A stretch of 5,236 nucleotides of DNA from an uncultured Prosthecobacter sp. (GTDB lineage: Bacteria > Verrucomicrobiota > Verrucomicrobiia > Verrucomicrobiales > Verrucomicrobiaceae). This document shows positions 1 through 5,236 of the stretch, piece after piece; the stretch's first letter is position 1, and every line of letters starts with the position of its first letter. The stretch is taken from assembly GCA_947523045.1 (NCBI GenBank), contig CANNUR010000217.1, forward strand, positions 1-5,236, given 5' to 3'. Made by a program: the position numbers and the translations under genes. The notes below the pieces were generated by a model. That model worked only from the letters and a program-made list of their open reading frames with translations. It was not told where the DNA came from and did no database searches.

Positions 1-2
1 GC

Positions 3-47
3 TCTGGCTTTTGTCAGGAAAGCATGGAAAGTGGGCACTCGCCATGA
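3..47 (+). other. Open frame ending on the thiD start (upstream gene tail or mini-ORF)
   Basis: This frame is open from the left edge and ends in a TGA at 45-47 that overlaps the thiD ATG at 44-46, giving the ATGA arrangement typical of translationally coupled genes. Two readings fit. It could be the last 14 codons of an upstream gene that begins outside the window. It could also be a 7-codon mini-ORF starting at the ATG at 24, which has AGGAA at 16-20 in front of it. The visible peptide (SGFCQESMESGHSP) is too short to match to a family, and the other plus frames are also open here, so this may be chance. Confidence 0.2.
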
Positions 48-853
48 CCCTCCCCCCCATCCTGACGATGGCCGGTTCCGATGCCTCCTGCGGTGCCGGC
101 GTACAGGCCGATCTCAAGGCCATCACCGCCCTCGGCGGTTACGCGCTCAACGCCCTGACCAGCGTCGTCTCGGAGACGCCCGGCCGGGTGTCGCGCGTGC
201 AGTTGCTGGAGCCGGACTTCATTGCCGACCAGATCCGCGTGCTGTTCGAGGGCTTTCCGATTGCGGCGGCAAAGACCGGCATGCTCGGTGGCGAGGCACA
301 GGTGCAGGCGGTGGTCGCCGCCTGGCAGACCCAGGCCCGCCCAGGATTGCCGCTGGTGGTCGATCCGGTCATGGTCGCCACCGGTGGTGGCCGTCTGCTG
401 GAGGAGGGCGCCGTGCGCGCCGTGCGTGATTTGCTGCTGCCGCTGGCGACCCTGGTGACGCCCAACATGGACGAGGCCGGCGTGCTCTGGGGGCGGCCGG
501 TGCGGACGCGCGCTGACATGGCCGCCTGTGCCGAGGCGCTGGCGAAGGACTTCTGCACCGCCGTGCTGGTCAAGGGCGGTCACCTGGAGGATGGCAGCGC
601 CGCCGACGTGCTTTGGGCCGAGGGCGAACCACACTGGCTGGAGGGCGAGCGTACGCCCGGTGTGCACACCCATGGCACCGGCTGCAGTTTGTCGGCCTCG
701 ATCGCCACGGGCCTCGGTCTTGGCCTTTCCCTGTGCGAGGCGGTGGTGCGCGCCAAGAGCTACGTCGCCGGTGCCATCCGCCAGCACCTGGCCTGGCAGG
801 GCGGCCTCGGCGAGGTGCACGCCCTCGACCACGGCTGGCAGGCGCGGGGCTGA
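44..853 (+). CDS. thiD: Hydroxymethylpyrimidine/phosphomethylpyrimidine kinase ThiD
   Basis: ThiD is a cytoplasmic ribokinase-fold enzyme. It phosphorylates 4-amino-5-hydroxymethyl-2-methylpyrimidine (HMP) to HMP-P and then HMP-PP, the pyrimidine half of thiamine phosphate. The 269-residue product has the family landmarks in order: AGSDASCGAG at residues 10-19 followed by QADLKA, KTGML at 77-81, VDPVM at 106-110, TPN at 139-141, KGGH at 177-180, and HTHGTGCSLSA starting near 208. The last motif holds the anion hole and the conserved Cys214, which corresponds to the catalytic-site cysteine of known ThiD proteins. The length matches E. coli ThiD (266). The ATG at 44 is chosen because the protein then starts just before the first beta strand. 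An in-frame TTG at 11 would add an unconserved 11-residue stretch. GGAAAG at 26-31 is a plausible but somewhat distant ribosome site. Position 16 is Cys where Gly is common, which looks tolerated. The sequence suggests a stand-alone kinase with no fused ThiE domain. It converges on the permease gene with 6 bp between stop codons. Confidence 0.94.
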   Translation: MTLPPILTMAGSDASCGAGVQADLKAITALGGYALNALTSVVSETPGRVSRVQLLEPDFIADQIRVLFEGFPIAAAKTGMLGGEAQVQAVVAAWQTQARPGLPLVVDPVMVATGGGRLLEEGAVRAVRDLLLPLATLVTPNMDEAGVLWGRPVRTRADMAACAEALAKDFCTAVLVKGGHLEDGSAADVLWAEGEPHWLEGERTPGVHTHGTGCSLSASIATGLGLGLSLCEAVVRAKSYVAGAIRQHLAWQGGLGEVHALDHGWQARG

Positions 854-865
854 CGAGGCTCAGCC
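848..865. repeat. Inverted repeat spanning the two convergent stop codons
   Basis: GGCTGA at 848-853 and TCAGCC at 860-865 are perfect inverted repeats around a 6-base loop. The thiD TGA (851-853) and the permease stop (860-862 on the other strand) both lie inside the stem. A competing pairing also exists between GGGGCT at 846-851 and AGCCCC at 871-876. No T-tract follows on either strand, so this is not a standard intrinsic terminator. It may slow or protect the ends of both converging transcripts, or the symmetry may simply follow from two TGA codons facing each other with matching neighbours. Confidence 0.4.
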
Positions 866-1624
866 ATTCAAGCCCCAGCGACGGTGCAGGAAGCGTTCCC
901 AGGGGGAGAACAGGATTTTGTCGGCCAGCAGGCCGATGAGGACGATGACCAGCATGACGCCGGTGACCTGTTCCATGGCATTGAGTTCGCGACCGAAGTG
1001 CAGCAGGTGGCCGAGGCCGTAGCCGCTGAGCAGGGTGACGTAGATTTCCGCCGCCATCAGCGAGCGCCAGGCGAAGGCCCAGCCCTGCTTCATGCCGCTG
1101 ATGACGTAGGGCATCGAGGCCGGCAGGATGACGTGGCGCAGGGTGTGGAAGCCGGTGCTGCCCATGGTGCGCGCGGCGCGGGTGTAGATGGGAGGCAGGT
1201 TGCGCACGCCGTTGTCGACCGAGATCAGCACCGACCAGAGCGTGCCCATGACGACGACAAAAAGCATGGCCGATTCGCTCTGGCCAAACCAGATGAGGGC
1301 CAGCGGCACCCAGCAGACGCTGGGCAGGGTCTGCAGGCCGAGGGCGAGCACGCCAAGAGTGTCGTTGAGGGTGTTGCTGCGGGCGGTGAGCATGCCGAGT
1401 GGCAGGCCGGCGAGGCAGCCGATCAGGTAGCCCACCATCAGGCGCTTGAGGGTGACCCAGGACGAGGAGGCCAGGCTGCCGTCGAGCAGGGAGGCCCAGA
1501 GGTACTCGCCGACCGCCGCCGGGCCGGGCAGCAGGACGGGCGACCAGATTTCCGCCCGCACCAGCAGGTGCCAGGCGAGCACCAGCAGGGCGAAGAAGGC
1601 GGTGGCGATGAAGAGGCGTTTCAT
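860..1624 (-). CDS. NitT/TauT-family ABC transporter permease (SsuC/TauC-like)
   Basis: This is the inner-membrane subunit of an importer; two copies normally form the channel. The 254-residue protein starts with a hydrophobic helix (about residues 4-23). Further hydrophobic segments lie near 60-80, 90-112, 119-138, 173-195 and 220-238, as expected for the six-helix BPD_transp_1 fold. The cytoplasmic coupling loop (EAA motif) is visible at about 148-172, with AARTMG followed nine residues later by ILPASMP; it docks onto the ATPase. The basic C-terminal tail containing PWERFLHRRW is typical of the SsuC/TauC/NrtB group. The ATG is chosen because it opens the first helix, and an in-frame stop lies about 30 bases upstream with no other start between. 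The 15 bases before the ATG are pyrimidine-rich, with no Shine-Dalgarno sequence. It is the last gene of the minus-strand cluster, separated from its ATPase by 56 bp, the only sizeable gap. Family assignment is firm; the substrate is not determinable. Confidence 0.9.
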   Translation of the reverse strand: MKRLFIATAFFALLVLAWHLLVRAEIWSPVLLPGPAAVGEYLWASLLDGSLASSSWVTLKRLMVGYLIGCLAGLPLGMLTARSNTLNDTLGVLALGLQTLPSVCWVPLALIWFGQSESAMLFVVVMGTLWSVLISVDNGVRNLPPIYTRAARTMGSTGFHTLRHVILPASMPYVISGMKQGWAFAWRSLMAAEIYVTLLSGYGLGHLLHFGRELNAMEQVTGVMLVIVLIGLLADKILFSPWERFLHRRWGLNG

Positions 1625-1643
1625 GGGACGGAGAGCGGCTTGG

Positions 1644-1678
1644 AACTTTAAACTTTAAACCTTCAACCTGAAACTCCC
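1644..1678. repeat. Tandem 7-bp repeat, AT-rich, between ATPase and permease genes
   Basis: Five consecutive heptamers sit in register: AACTTTA (1644-1650), AACTTTA (1651-1657), AACCTTC (1658-1664), AACCTGA (1665-1671) and AACTCCC (1672-1678). Read on the coding strand each unit ends in GTT. The first two are identical, the next two are degenerate, and the fifth keeps only AAC plus one T. The four clear units are only about 29% G+C (8 of 28 bases), in sharp contrast to the surrounding DNA. The array fills most of the 56-bp gap ahead of the permease gene and ends 20 bases before its start codon. Short heptameric repeats of this kind occur between genes in several bacterial groups. A role in transcript stability, transcript termination, or length variation by slippage is possible but not shown. 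Confidence 0.75.
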
Positions 1679-1680
1679 CG

Positions 1681-2457
1681 TTAGGCCGTGTGGCTTTTCA
1701 GGGCGCGGGTGATTTCGCCGGCGAGCACGGAGAGGGCTGGGTCGTTGATGTCGCGCGGGCGCGGCAGGGCGACCTTGAACTGCTCGCGAATGCGGCCGGG
1801 GTTGGGCGAGAAGAGGATGACGCGGTCGCCGAGGCAGACGGCCTCGCGGACGTTGTGGGTGACGAACAGCACGGTCTTTTTCTGGGCGGCGCTGATCTTC
1901 TGCAGATCGGCGTAGAGCTGTTCGCGGGTCATGGCGTCGAGGGCGGCGAAGGGTTCGTCCATGAGCAGCACGCGTGGGTTGGGCGCGAGCGCGCGGGCGA
2001 GGGCGACGCGCTGGCGCATGCCGCCGGAGAGTTCGTGGATGCTGGCCTTGAGGAAGCGTTCGAGGCCGACGAGTTTGAGGTAGTGCTTGGCGACTTCGAT
2101 GCGTTCCTTGGCGTCGAGGCCAGGCTTGAGTTTCAGTCCAAAGAGCACGTTGCCGAGTACGTCGAGCCAGGGAAAAAGCGCGTGTTCCTGGAACATGACC
2201 ATGCGCTTGGAGCCCGGGCCGGCAACCGGTTTGCCATCCATGAGCACGCGACCGCGCGTGGGGGTGTCGAGCCCGGCGACCAGGTTGAGCAGGGTGGATT
2301 TGCCGCAGCCGCTGGGGCCGACCAGGCAGACGAACTCGCCCTCGTCGACCGCGAGGGTGGTGGTATCGAGGGCGAGCACTTCGCCGCGGCTGTTGCGGAA
2401 GGTTTTGCTGACGCCGTCGATGAGCAGCTTGGCCGGCGGGGCTTGGGGATCGTTCAT
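1681..2457 (-). CDS. NitT/TauT-family ABC transporter ATP-binding protein (SsuB/TauB-like)
   Basis: This is the cytoplasmic ATPase that powers the importer. The 258-residue sequence carries every canonical element: Walker A GPSGCGKST at residues 47-55, Q-loop Gln90 in MFQEHALFPW, signature LSGGM at 143-147 followed by RQRVALARAL, Walker B VLLMDE at 163-168 with catalytic Glu168, D-loop ALD at 172-174, and switch His201 in VTH. The LFPWLDVLGNV segment after the Q-loop is characteristic of the nitrate/taurine/sulfonate subfamily. There is no extra C-terminal regulatory domain, and the length is normal. The ATG at 2457 overlaps the TGA of the substrate-binding protein gene as ATGA (2454-2457), which indicates translational coupling. 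No Shine-Dalgarno sequence is visible upstream, which fits initiation by terminating ribosomes. It is expected to be active with the permease at 860-1624. Confidence 0.95.
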   Translation of the reverse strand: MNDPQAPPAKLLIDGVSKTFRNSRGEVLALDTTTLAVDEGEFVCLVGPSGCGKSTLLNLVAGLDTPTRGRVLMDGKPVAGPGSKRMVMFQEHALFPWLDVLGNVLFGLKLKPGLDAKERIEVAKHYLKLVGLERFLKASIHELSGGMRQRVALARALAPNPRVLLMDEPFAALDAMTREQLYADLQKISAAQKKTVLFVTHNVREAVCLGDRVILFSPNPGRIREQFKVALPRPRDINDPALSVLAGEITRALKSHTA

Positions 2458-3431
2458 GAGGGGTGGCGGACGGAGGTGCAGTGGCTGAGCAGGGCGGTCA
2501 GGTCGGGGGTGGAGCGGAGGAAACCGGCGGCGCGGGCCTGCGCGAGCAGGGTCTGCAACTGACCGGCGTCGATCTGGTCGGTGAGTGCCAGGCGGCGACG
2601 GGCACGGGCGAGTAGTTCCGTGGAAACCTCGGCGCCGGTCAGCTCGCGCAGTTCGGCGCGCACGCGCGCCTCGGCCTCGTCGGCATGGTTGCCGATCCAG
2701 GTGTTGAGTTCGCGGTGGGCGGCGGCGAGTTTTTGGGCGAGTTCGGTTTGCGTTTCCGCAAAGGCGGTACGGGCGACGAGCAGGGTGGCGCAGGTGTCGC
2801 GATCCTCGAGGAAGACACGCGCGCCGGCCTCCATCTCCAAGCGGGTGGCCCAGGGTTCGGTGGTCCAGACGGCATCGAGGTCGCCGCGGGTGAAGAGGGC
2901 GAGTTGGTCGGCGTTCTTGGTGGGCAGGACGAAGACCTCGTGCTGGGTCAGGCTGACGGCAAAGCCCTGGGCGCGCAGCCAGGCGCGGGCCTGCACGTCC
3001 TGGGTGTTGCCGAGCTGGGGGGTGGCGAGTTTTTTGCCGCGGAAATCCGCCGCCGTGCGGATGCCGGAGTTCGGGTGGACCAGCAGGGCGGCGCCGCCAT
3101 TGACCGCGCCGGCGAGAGCGCGCATCTCGCGGCCGGCGCTGCGCACGTAGGCATTGAGCATGGGACTCGGCCCCATGTAGGCGGCGTCGAGCGAGCGGGC
3201 GAAGATGGCCTCGGCGACGCTGGGCCCGGCGTTGTAGACAAACCAGCGCACCTCGCGGCCAAGGCGTTCCTCGAACCAGCCGCGGCCTTCGCGCGAGAAG
3301 CTGCGGGCGACCAGGGCCTGCAGGTGGGTGACGTTGGGGAAGTGACCGAGGCGAAGCAGGCCATCGGGCGCCGGCGCAGGGCGGCAGCCGGCGAGGGCGG
3401 CGGCACTGAGGAGAAAGCGGCGGCGTTTCAT
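2454..3431 (-). CDS. SsuA/NitT-TauT-type substrate-binding lipoprotein with Tat-like signal
   Basis: This 325-residue protein is the likely periplasmic receptor of the importer. It opens with MKRRRFLLSAAALAGC. RRRFL resembles the twin-arginine export motif (RRxFL), and LAGC with Cys16 is a lipobox, so the mature protein is probably lipid-anchored. The type 2 periplasmic-binding fold follows, with LRLGHFPNVTHLQAL from about residue 26, YNAGPS at 66-71, YMGPSPMLNAY at 85-95, GGAALLVHPNSGI at 112-124, DFRGKKLATPQLGNTQDV at 129-146, and TTEPW at 190-194. These match the family usually labelled 'aliphatic sulfonate' or 'nitrate/taurine' binding protein. The frame stays open upstream to 3809, but the signal sequence fixes the start at 3431; a longer form would overlap the porin gene by hundreds of bases. 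The start lies 7 bp after the porin stop, with no Shine-Dalgarno sequence (TTCCCTC precedes the ATG). The ligand cannot be deduced. The cysteine-rich motif of THI5-type pyrimidine binders is absent. Confidence 0.9.
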   Translation of the reverse strand: MKRRRFLLSAAALAGCRPAPAPDGLLRLGHFPNVTHLQALVARSFSREGRGWFEERLGREVRWFVYNAGPSVAEAIFARSLDAAYMGPSPMLNAYVRSAGREMRALAGAVNGGAALLVHPNSGIRTAADFRGKKLATPQLGNTQDVQARAWLRAQGFAVSLTQHEVFVLPTKNADQLALFTRGDLDAVWTTEPWATRLEMEAGARVFLEDRDTCATLLVARTAFAETQTELAQKLAAAHRELNTWIGNHADEAEARVRAELRELTGAEVSTELLARARRRLALTDQIDAGQLQTLLAQARAAGFLRSTPDLTALLSHCTSVRHPS

Positions 3432-3438
3432 GAGGGAA

Positions 3439-4827
3439 TCAAAAGGCGGCGAGGCTGACCTCGAGGTAGAAAAAGTCACTGTCGCGACCCTTGCCCTGGG
3501 CGCGGGGGAATTCGCCGGGCAGAAAGTGCGCGTAGCCGAGGATGGCCTGGGCGCGCGCATGGATCTTCCAGATGGCGCGGGCGTCGAGTTCCTGGCCCAG
3601 GAAGCGACCGCTGTTGCCGCCGGGGTCGCGTAGCCCGGCGTTGCGCCAGCCGTCGGTCTTGCTGGCCAGCCAGTAGGCGCTGTAGCCGAAGTCGACGGCG
3701 ATGTTCCGTCGCGGCTGCAGTTCGACGCGCGTTTTGAGCGCCTGCAGGTTTTCCCAGGTGAGGTAGTCGTTGGCCGACCAGGGGCGCCCGAAGCCGTAGT
3801 ACTTTTCAAAGCCGTTGCTGGCCCGGTCGTTCGGATCGCGGTCGCCGCTGGCGTAACCGTAAAAGCCGCTCAGGCGCGGCTGCCAGGGAGCCTGGAAGCG
3901 GCGGCCGATCTCGCTGGTCCAGCCGAAGGCGCGATGTCGTTCGGCACCGTTGCGGCCGAATTCACCGATGGCCGCGAGGTCGTAATCCCAGCCGCTGGCG
4001 CCGACGTCGCCATAGGCGCGCAGACCGGTCGCGTGGATGTGCCGGGCCGTGATGCCAGGGCGGGCGTCCTGTCGCAGGCTGAGGTAAAACGGCTGCAGGG
4101 TGACGATCTCCGACCAGCGCCGCCAGTCGCCGATCACGGCATGCAGCCACTGGCCATCGCGCGGTTCGTCCCACTCGTAGGGCAGGCGCTTGAGCGGCTG
4201 CACGGCGAGCAGGTCGAGCTGCCAGTCATTGCTTTGCTGACCGAGTTGCAGGCGCAGGCCCTGGAAGTTGTTGGTGGTGTTGCGCCACTGGTTGTTGCCA
4301 AGCAGGCGGCGGTCGAGGTATTCGAACGCCAGGCGACCCGCGCGCAGGCTCAGCGGCCGGGCGTTGCCACGGACGTCGCGGCCGAGCAGGTCGGCGAAGT
4401 GCAGCTCGGCCCAGAGCTGGATGAGCTCGGCCTCGTTGATGTCGCGGCCGTCGCGGGCAAAGCCGCCGCCATAGCGGCGTGCATCCTCGAACTCGACGCC
4501 GAGGCGAAGCGGGTCCAGCTTTTCGCGGACGCCGAGGAAGGCGCGGGTGCGCACGAGATGCGGATCATCGAGGCCGGCGATGTCACGGCGCAGGTCGTCG
4601 TCGCGGTACTCATAGCGCCAGCGAAAATCCAGACCGGCGTCGAGCCAGTCGAGCTCGCTCCAGGCGGCATCGACGGTCGACAGCGGCTTGACGTACCTGG
4701 GCGGATCGGTGTCGGGCTGGGTGCCGTAGCTGCTGGCCGGCCGGAAATAGCCTTCCGCCCCCGGGGCACCGCCGGCGAGGGCGATGAGCAGCAGGAGGGC
4801 GAGGCGGAAGCTGGCGGTCGGTGACAT
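3439..4827 (-). CDS. Alginate-export-family outer-membrane porin
   Basis: This 462-residue protein is predicted to be an outer-membrane beta-barrel of the alginate_exp (AlgE-like) family. Residues 1-24 form a Sec signal peptide (FRLALLLLIALAGG core), cleaved after Ala21 or Ala24. The mature part alternates polar and hydrophobic residues with frequent aromatic girdle positions and ends in Phe462, the usual C-terminal signal for barrel insertion. Family-like segments include GNNQWRNTTNNFQGLRL at about 177-193, YASGDRDPND at 325-334, the AYWLASKTDGWRN region near 384-396, LGQELD at 410-415 and GYAHFLPGEF at 431-440. Most members are not alginate exporters but diffusion channels for small or anionic compounds, so export of alginate should not be inferred; no alginate genes are present. 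The start is 8 bp after the upstream gene's stop, and the SBP gene follows 7 bp downstream. This context suggests that the porin admits the importer's substrate. No Shine-Dalgarno sequence is obvious. Confidence 0.87.
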   Translation of the reverse strand: MSPTASFRLALLLLIALAGGAPGAEGYFRPASSYGTQPDTDPPRYVKPLSTVDAAWSELDWLDAGLDFRWRYEYRDDDLRRDIAGLDDPHLVRTRAFLGVREKLDPLRLGVEFEDARRYGGGFARDGRDINEAELIQLWAELHFADLLGRDVRGNARPLSLRAGRLAFEYLDRRLLGNNQWRNTTNNFQGLRLQLGQQSNDWQLDLLAVQPLKRLPYEWDEPRDGQWLHAVIGDWRRWSEIVTLQPFYLSLRQDARPGITARHIHATGLRAYGDVGASGWDYDLAAIGEFGRNGAERHRAFGWTSEIGRRFQAPWQPRLSGFYGYASGDRDPNDRASNGFEKYYGFGRPWSANDYLTWENLQALKTRVELQPRRNIAVDFGYSAYWLASKTDGWRNAGLRDPGGNSGRFLGQELDARAIWKIHARAQAILGYAHFLPGEFPRAQGKGRDSDFFYLEVSLAAF

Positions 4828-4835
4828 CCGGCAGC

Positions 4836-5236
4836 TTAGAGGTTGGCCGAGTAGGCTTGCAACTGCCGGTAGCCGGCGAGGATCGCCTTGACCGCGGCGA
4901 CGCTGGCCGCGACCTGCAGGTCCATCGGTGCACGGCCGGGCGTTTCAAAGACGATTTCCAGCGCCTGCGGCCGCTGTTCGGGCGGCGCACTGAGGATGCC
5001 CGGATAGCCCTCCTTGATGATGCCACGCTCGGCGGCGAAGCCATCGATCACCGGTGCCAGCTCGCGTGGCAGGTGGGCCGCGGCGGCGTCGAGCGCGGGG
5101 TCGAGCAGGTGCTCGCTCAGCAGGGCGCCACTGACAAAGCCGTAGCAGCCCTCAACATCGTCGTCGGCATGCAGGGCAACGATGCCGTCGTAGCGCTCGC
5201 GGCGCAGCTCGCCTTCGAGATAGATGACCTCGGGCT
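4836..5236 (-). CDS. C-terminal part of an M14-like zinc carboxypeptidase/desuccinylase family protein (partial)
   Basis: The frame is open to the right edge and gives 132 residues, the C-terminal part of a protein whose start is outside the window. It stops with TAA at 4836-4838. Two segments recall the M14 metallopeptidase/AstE-aspartoacylase superfamily. The first is PEVIYLE followed by YDGIVALHADDDVEGCYGF, where the His (codon 5169-5171) resembles the third zinc ligand of the usual 'dlHeD...GfY' strand. The second is QALEIVFETPG, where the Glu (codon 4944-4946) resembles the catalytic glutamate before the last helix DLQVAASVAAVKAIL. The HxxE zinc motif would lie upstream, beyond the edge, so the assignment cannot be completed. 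A GTG at 5051 could look like a start but lies mid-domain and is simply a valine codon. The fragment has no signal peptide or membrane segment; the N-terminus is unseen. It lies 8 bp ahead of the porin gene and is probably co-transcribed. A hydrolase acting on peptides, amino-acid conjugates or acyl amides is the working guess. Confidence 0.55.
   Translation of the reverse strand, partial: PEVIYLEGELRRERYDGIVALHADDDVEGCYGFVSGALLSEHLLDPALDAAAAHLPRELAPVIDGFAAERGIIKEGYPGILSAPPEQRPQALEIVFETPGRAPMDLQVAASVAAVKAILAGYRQLQAYSANL

Noticed and set aside
11..43. TTG start for thiD at position 11
   Set aside because: The added residues SGKHGKWALA are not family-like. The ATG at 44 gives the normal ThiD length and N-terminus.
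1..43. TPP riboswitch upstream of thiD
   Set aside because: Only 43 bases are available and none of the conserved TPP-box sequence is visible. One could exist further upstream, outside the window.
884..2562. Long plus-strand open frames opposite the permease and ATPase genes (884-1651 and 1690-2562)
   Set aside because: They lie antisense to genes with complete family motifs. Their products are compositionally odd (rich in A, G, E, D, Q, H) with no recognisable domain. Such frames are common opposite GC-rich genes.
860..3431. Idea that the ABC system is a ThiXYZ-type importer of thiamine pyrimidine precursors, because thiD is adjacent
   Set aside because: The genes are convergent, not co-transcribed. 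The receptor lacks the THI5-type cysteine motif and looks closer to the SsuA-like group. Adjacency alone is not support, though the possibility is not formally excluded.
2454..3809. A longer, 451-residue version of the substrate-binding protein starting at 3809
   Set aside because: The extra 126 residues are low-complexity (S, T, P, A, R) and overlap the porin coding sequence in another frame. The signal peptide begins precisely at the internal Met at 3431.
3934..4824. A 296-codon plus-strand open frame opposite the porin gene
   Set aside because: The minus-strand frame has a signal peptide, porin family motifs and a C-terminal Phe. The plus-strand product is a low-complexity shadow without motifs.
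3439..4827. Role of the porin in alginate secretion
   Set aside because: The family name is historical. No alginate polymerase, epimerase or lyase gene is present, and the operon partners point to uptake.
4836..5051. A complete 71-codon gene starting at the GTG at 5051
   Set aside because: The same frame continues upstream without a stop to the window edge, with family-like sequence including the putative zinc-ligand His. The GTG is an internal valine codon.
1..5236. Insertion sequence, CRISPR array, tRNA or rRNA
   Set aside because: I saw no transposase motifs, terminal inverted repeats with target duplications, spaced direct repeats or RNA-gene signatures. Apart from the 1644-1678 heptamers, the window is ordinary protein-coding DNA.

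Overview
The window is about 5.2 kb of GC-rich DNA (roughly two thirds G+C by eye), densely coding, from a Gram-negative bacterium. The outer-membrane beta-barrel gene requires an outer membrane. The high GC, the gene families and the tight packing suggest a proteobacterium, perhaps a betaproteobacterium of the Rhodocyclales type, but that placement is inference from general familiarity and not from a marker gene.

Layout: one plus-strand gene at the left (44-853) encodes ThiD, the HMP/HMP-phosphate kinase of thiamine biosynthesis. It converges on a minus-strand gene cluster that fills the rest of the window. In the direction of transcription (right to left) the cluster holds: the C-terminal part of a protein resembling M14-family zinc carboxypeptidases/desuccinylases (4836-5236, cut by the window edge); an alginate-export-family outer-membrane porin (3439-4827); an SsuA/NitT-TauT-type substrate-binding protein with a twin-arginine and lipobox signal (2454-3431); its ABC ATPase (1681-2457); and its ABC permease (860-1624). 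Junctions are 8 bp, 7 bp, a 4-bp ATGA overlap, and then one 56-bp gap that carries an AT-rich tandem heptamer repeat. The promoter of this operon lies beyond the right edge.

Read together, the minus-strand genes look like a full-envelope import route: an outer-membrane channel, a membrane-anchored periplasmic receptor, and an inner-membrane ABC pump. A hydrolase encoded just upstream might process the imported compound or release it. The substrate cannot be read from the sequence. NitT/TauT-family transporters carry nitrate, cyanate, bicarbonate, taurine, alkanesulfonates, aromatic acids or pyrimidine precursors, and automatic labels such as 'sulfonate transporter' should be treated as family names only. 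The convergent thiD gene is probably an unrelated neighbour.

I found no mobile element, CRISPR array, RNA gene or convincing factor-independent terminator. There is no gene-free stretch over 300 bases; the longest non-coding gap is the 56 bp at 1625-1680. The most interesting points are the porin/lipoprotein/ABC/peptidase combination, the heptamer repeat inside the operon, and the lack of recognisable Shine-Dalgarno sequences before all four visible minus-strand starts.
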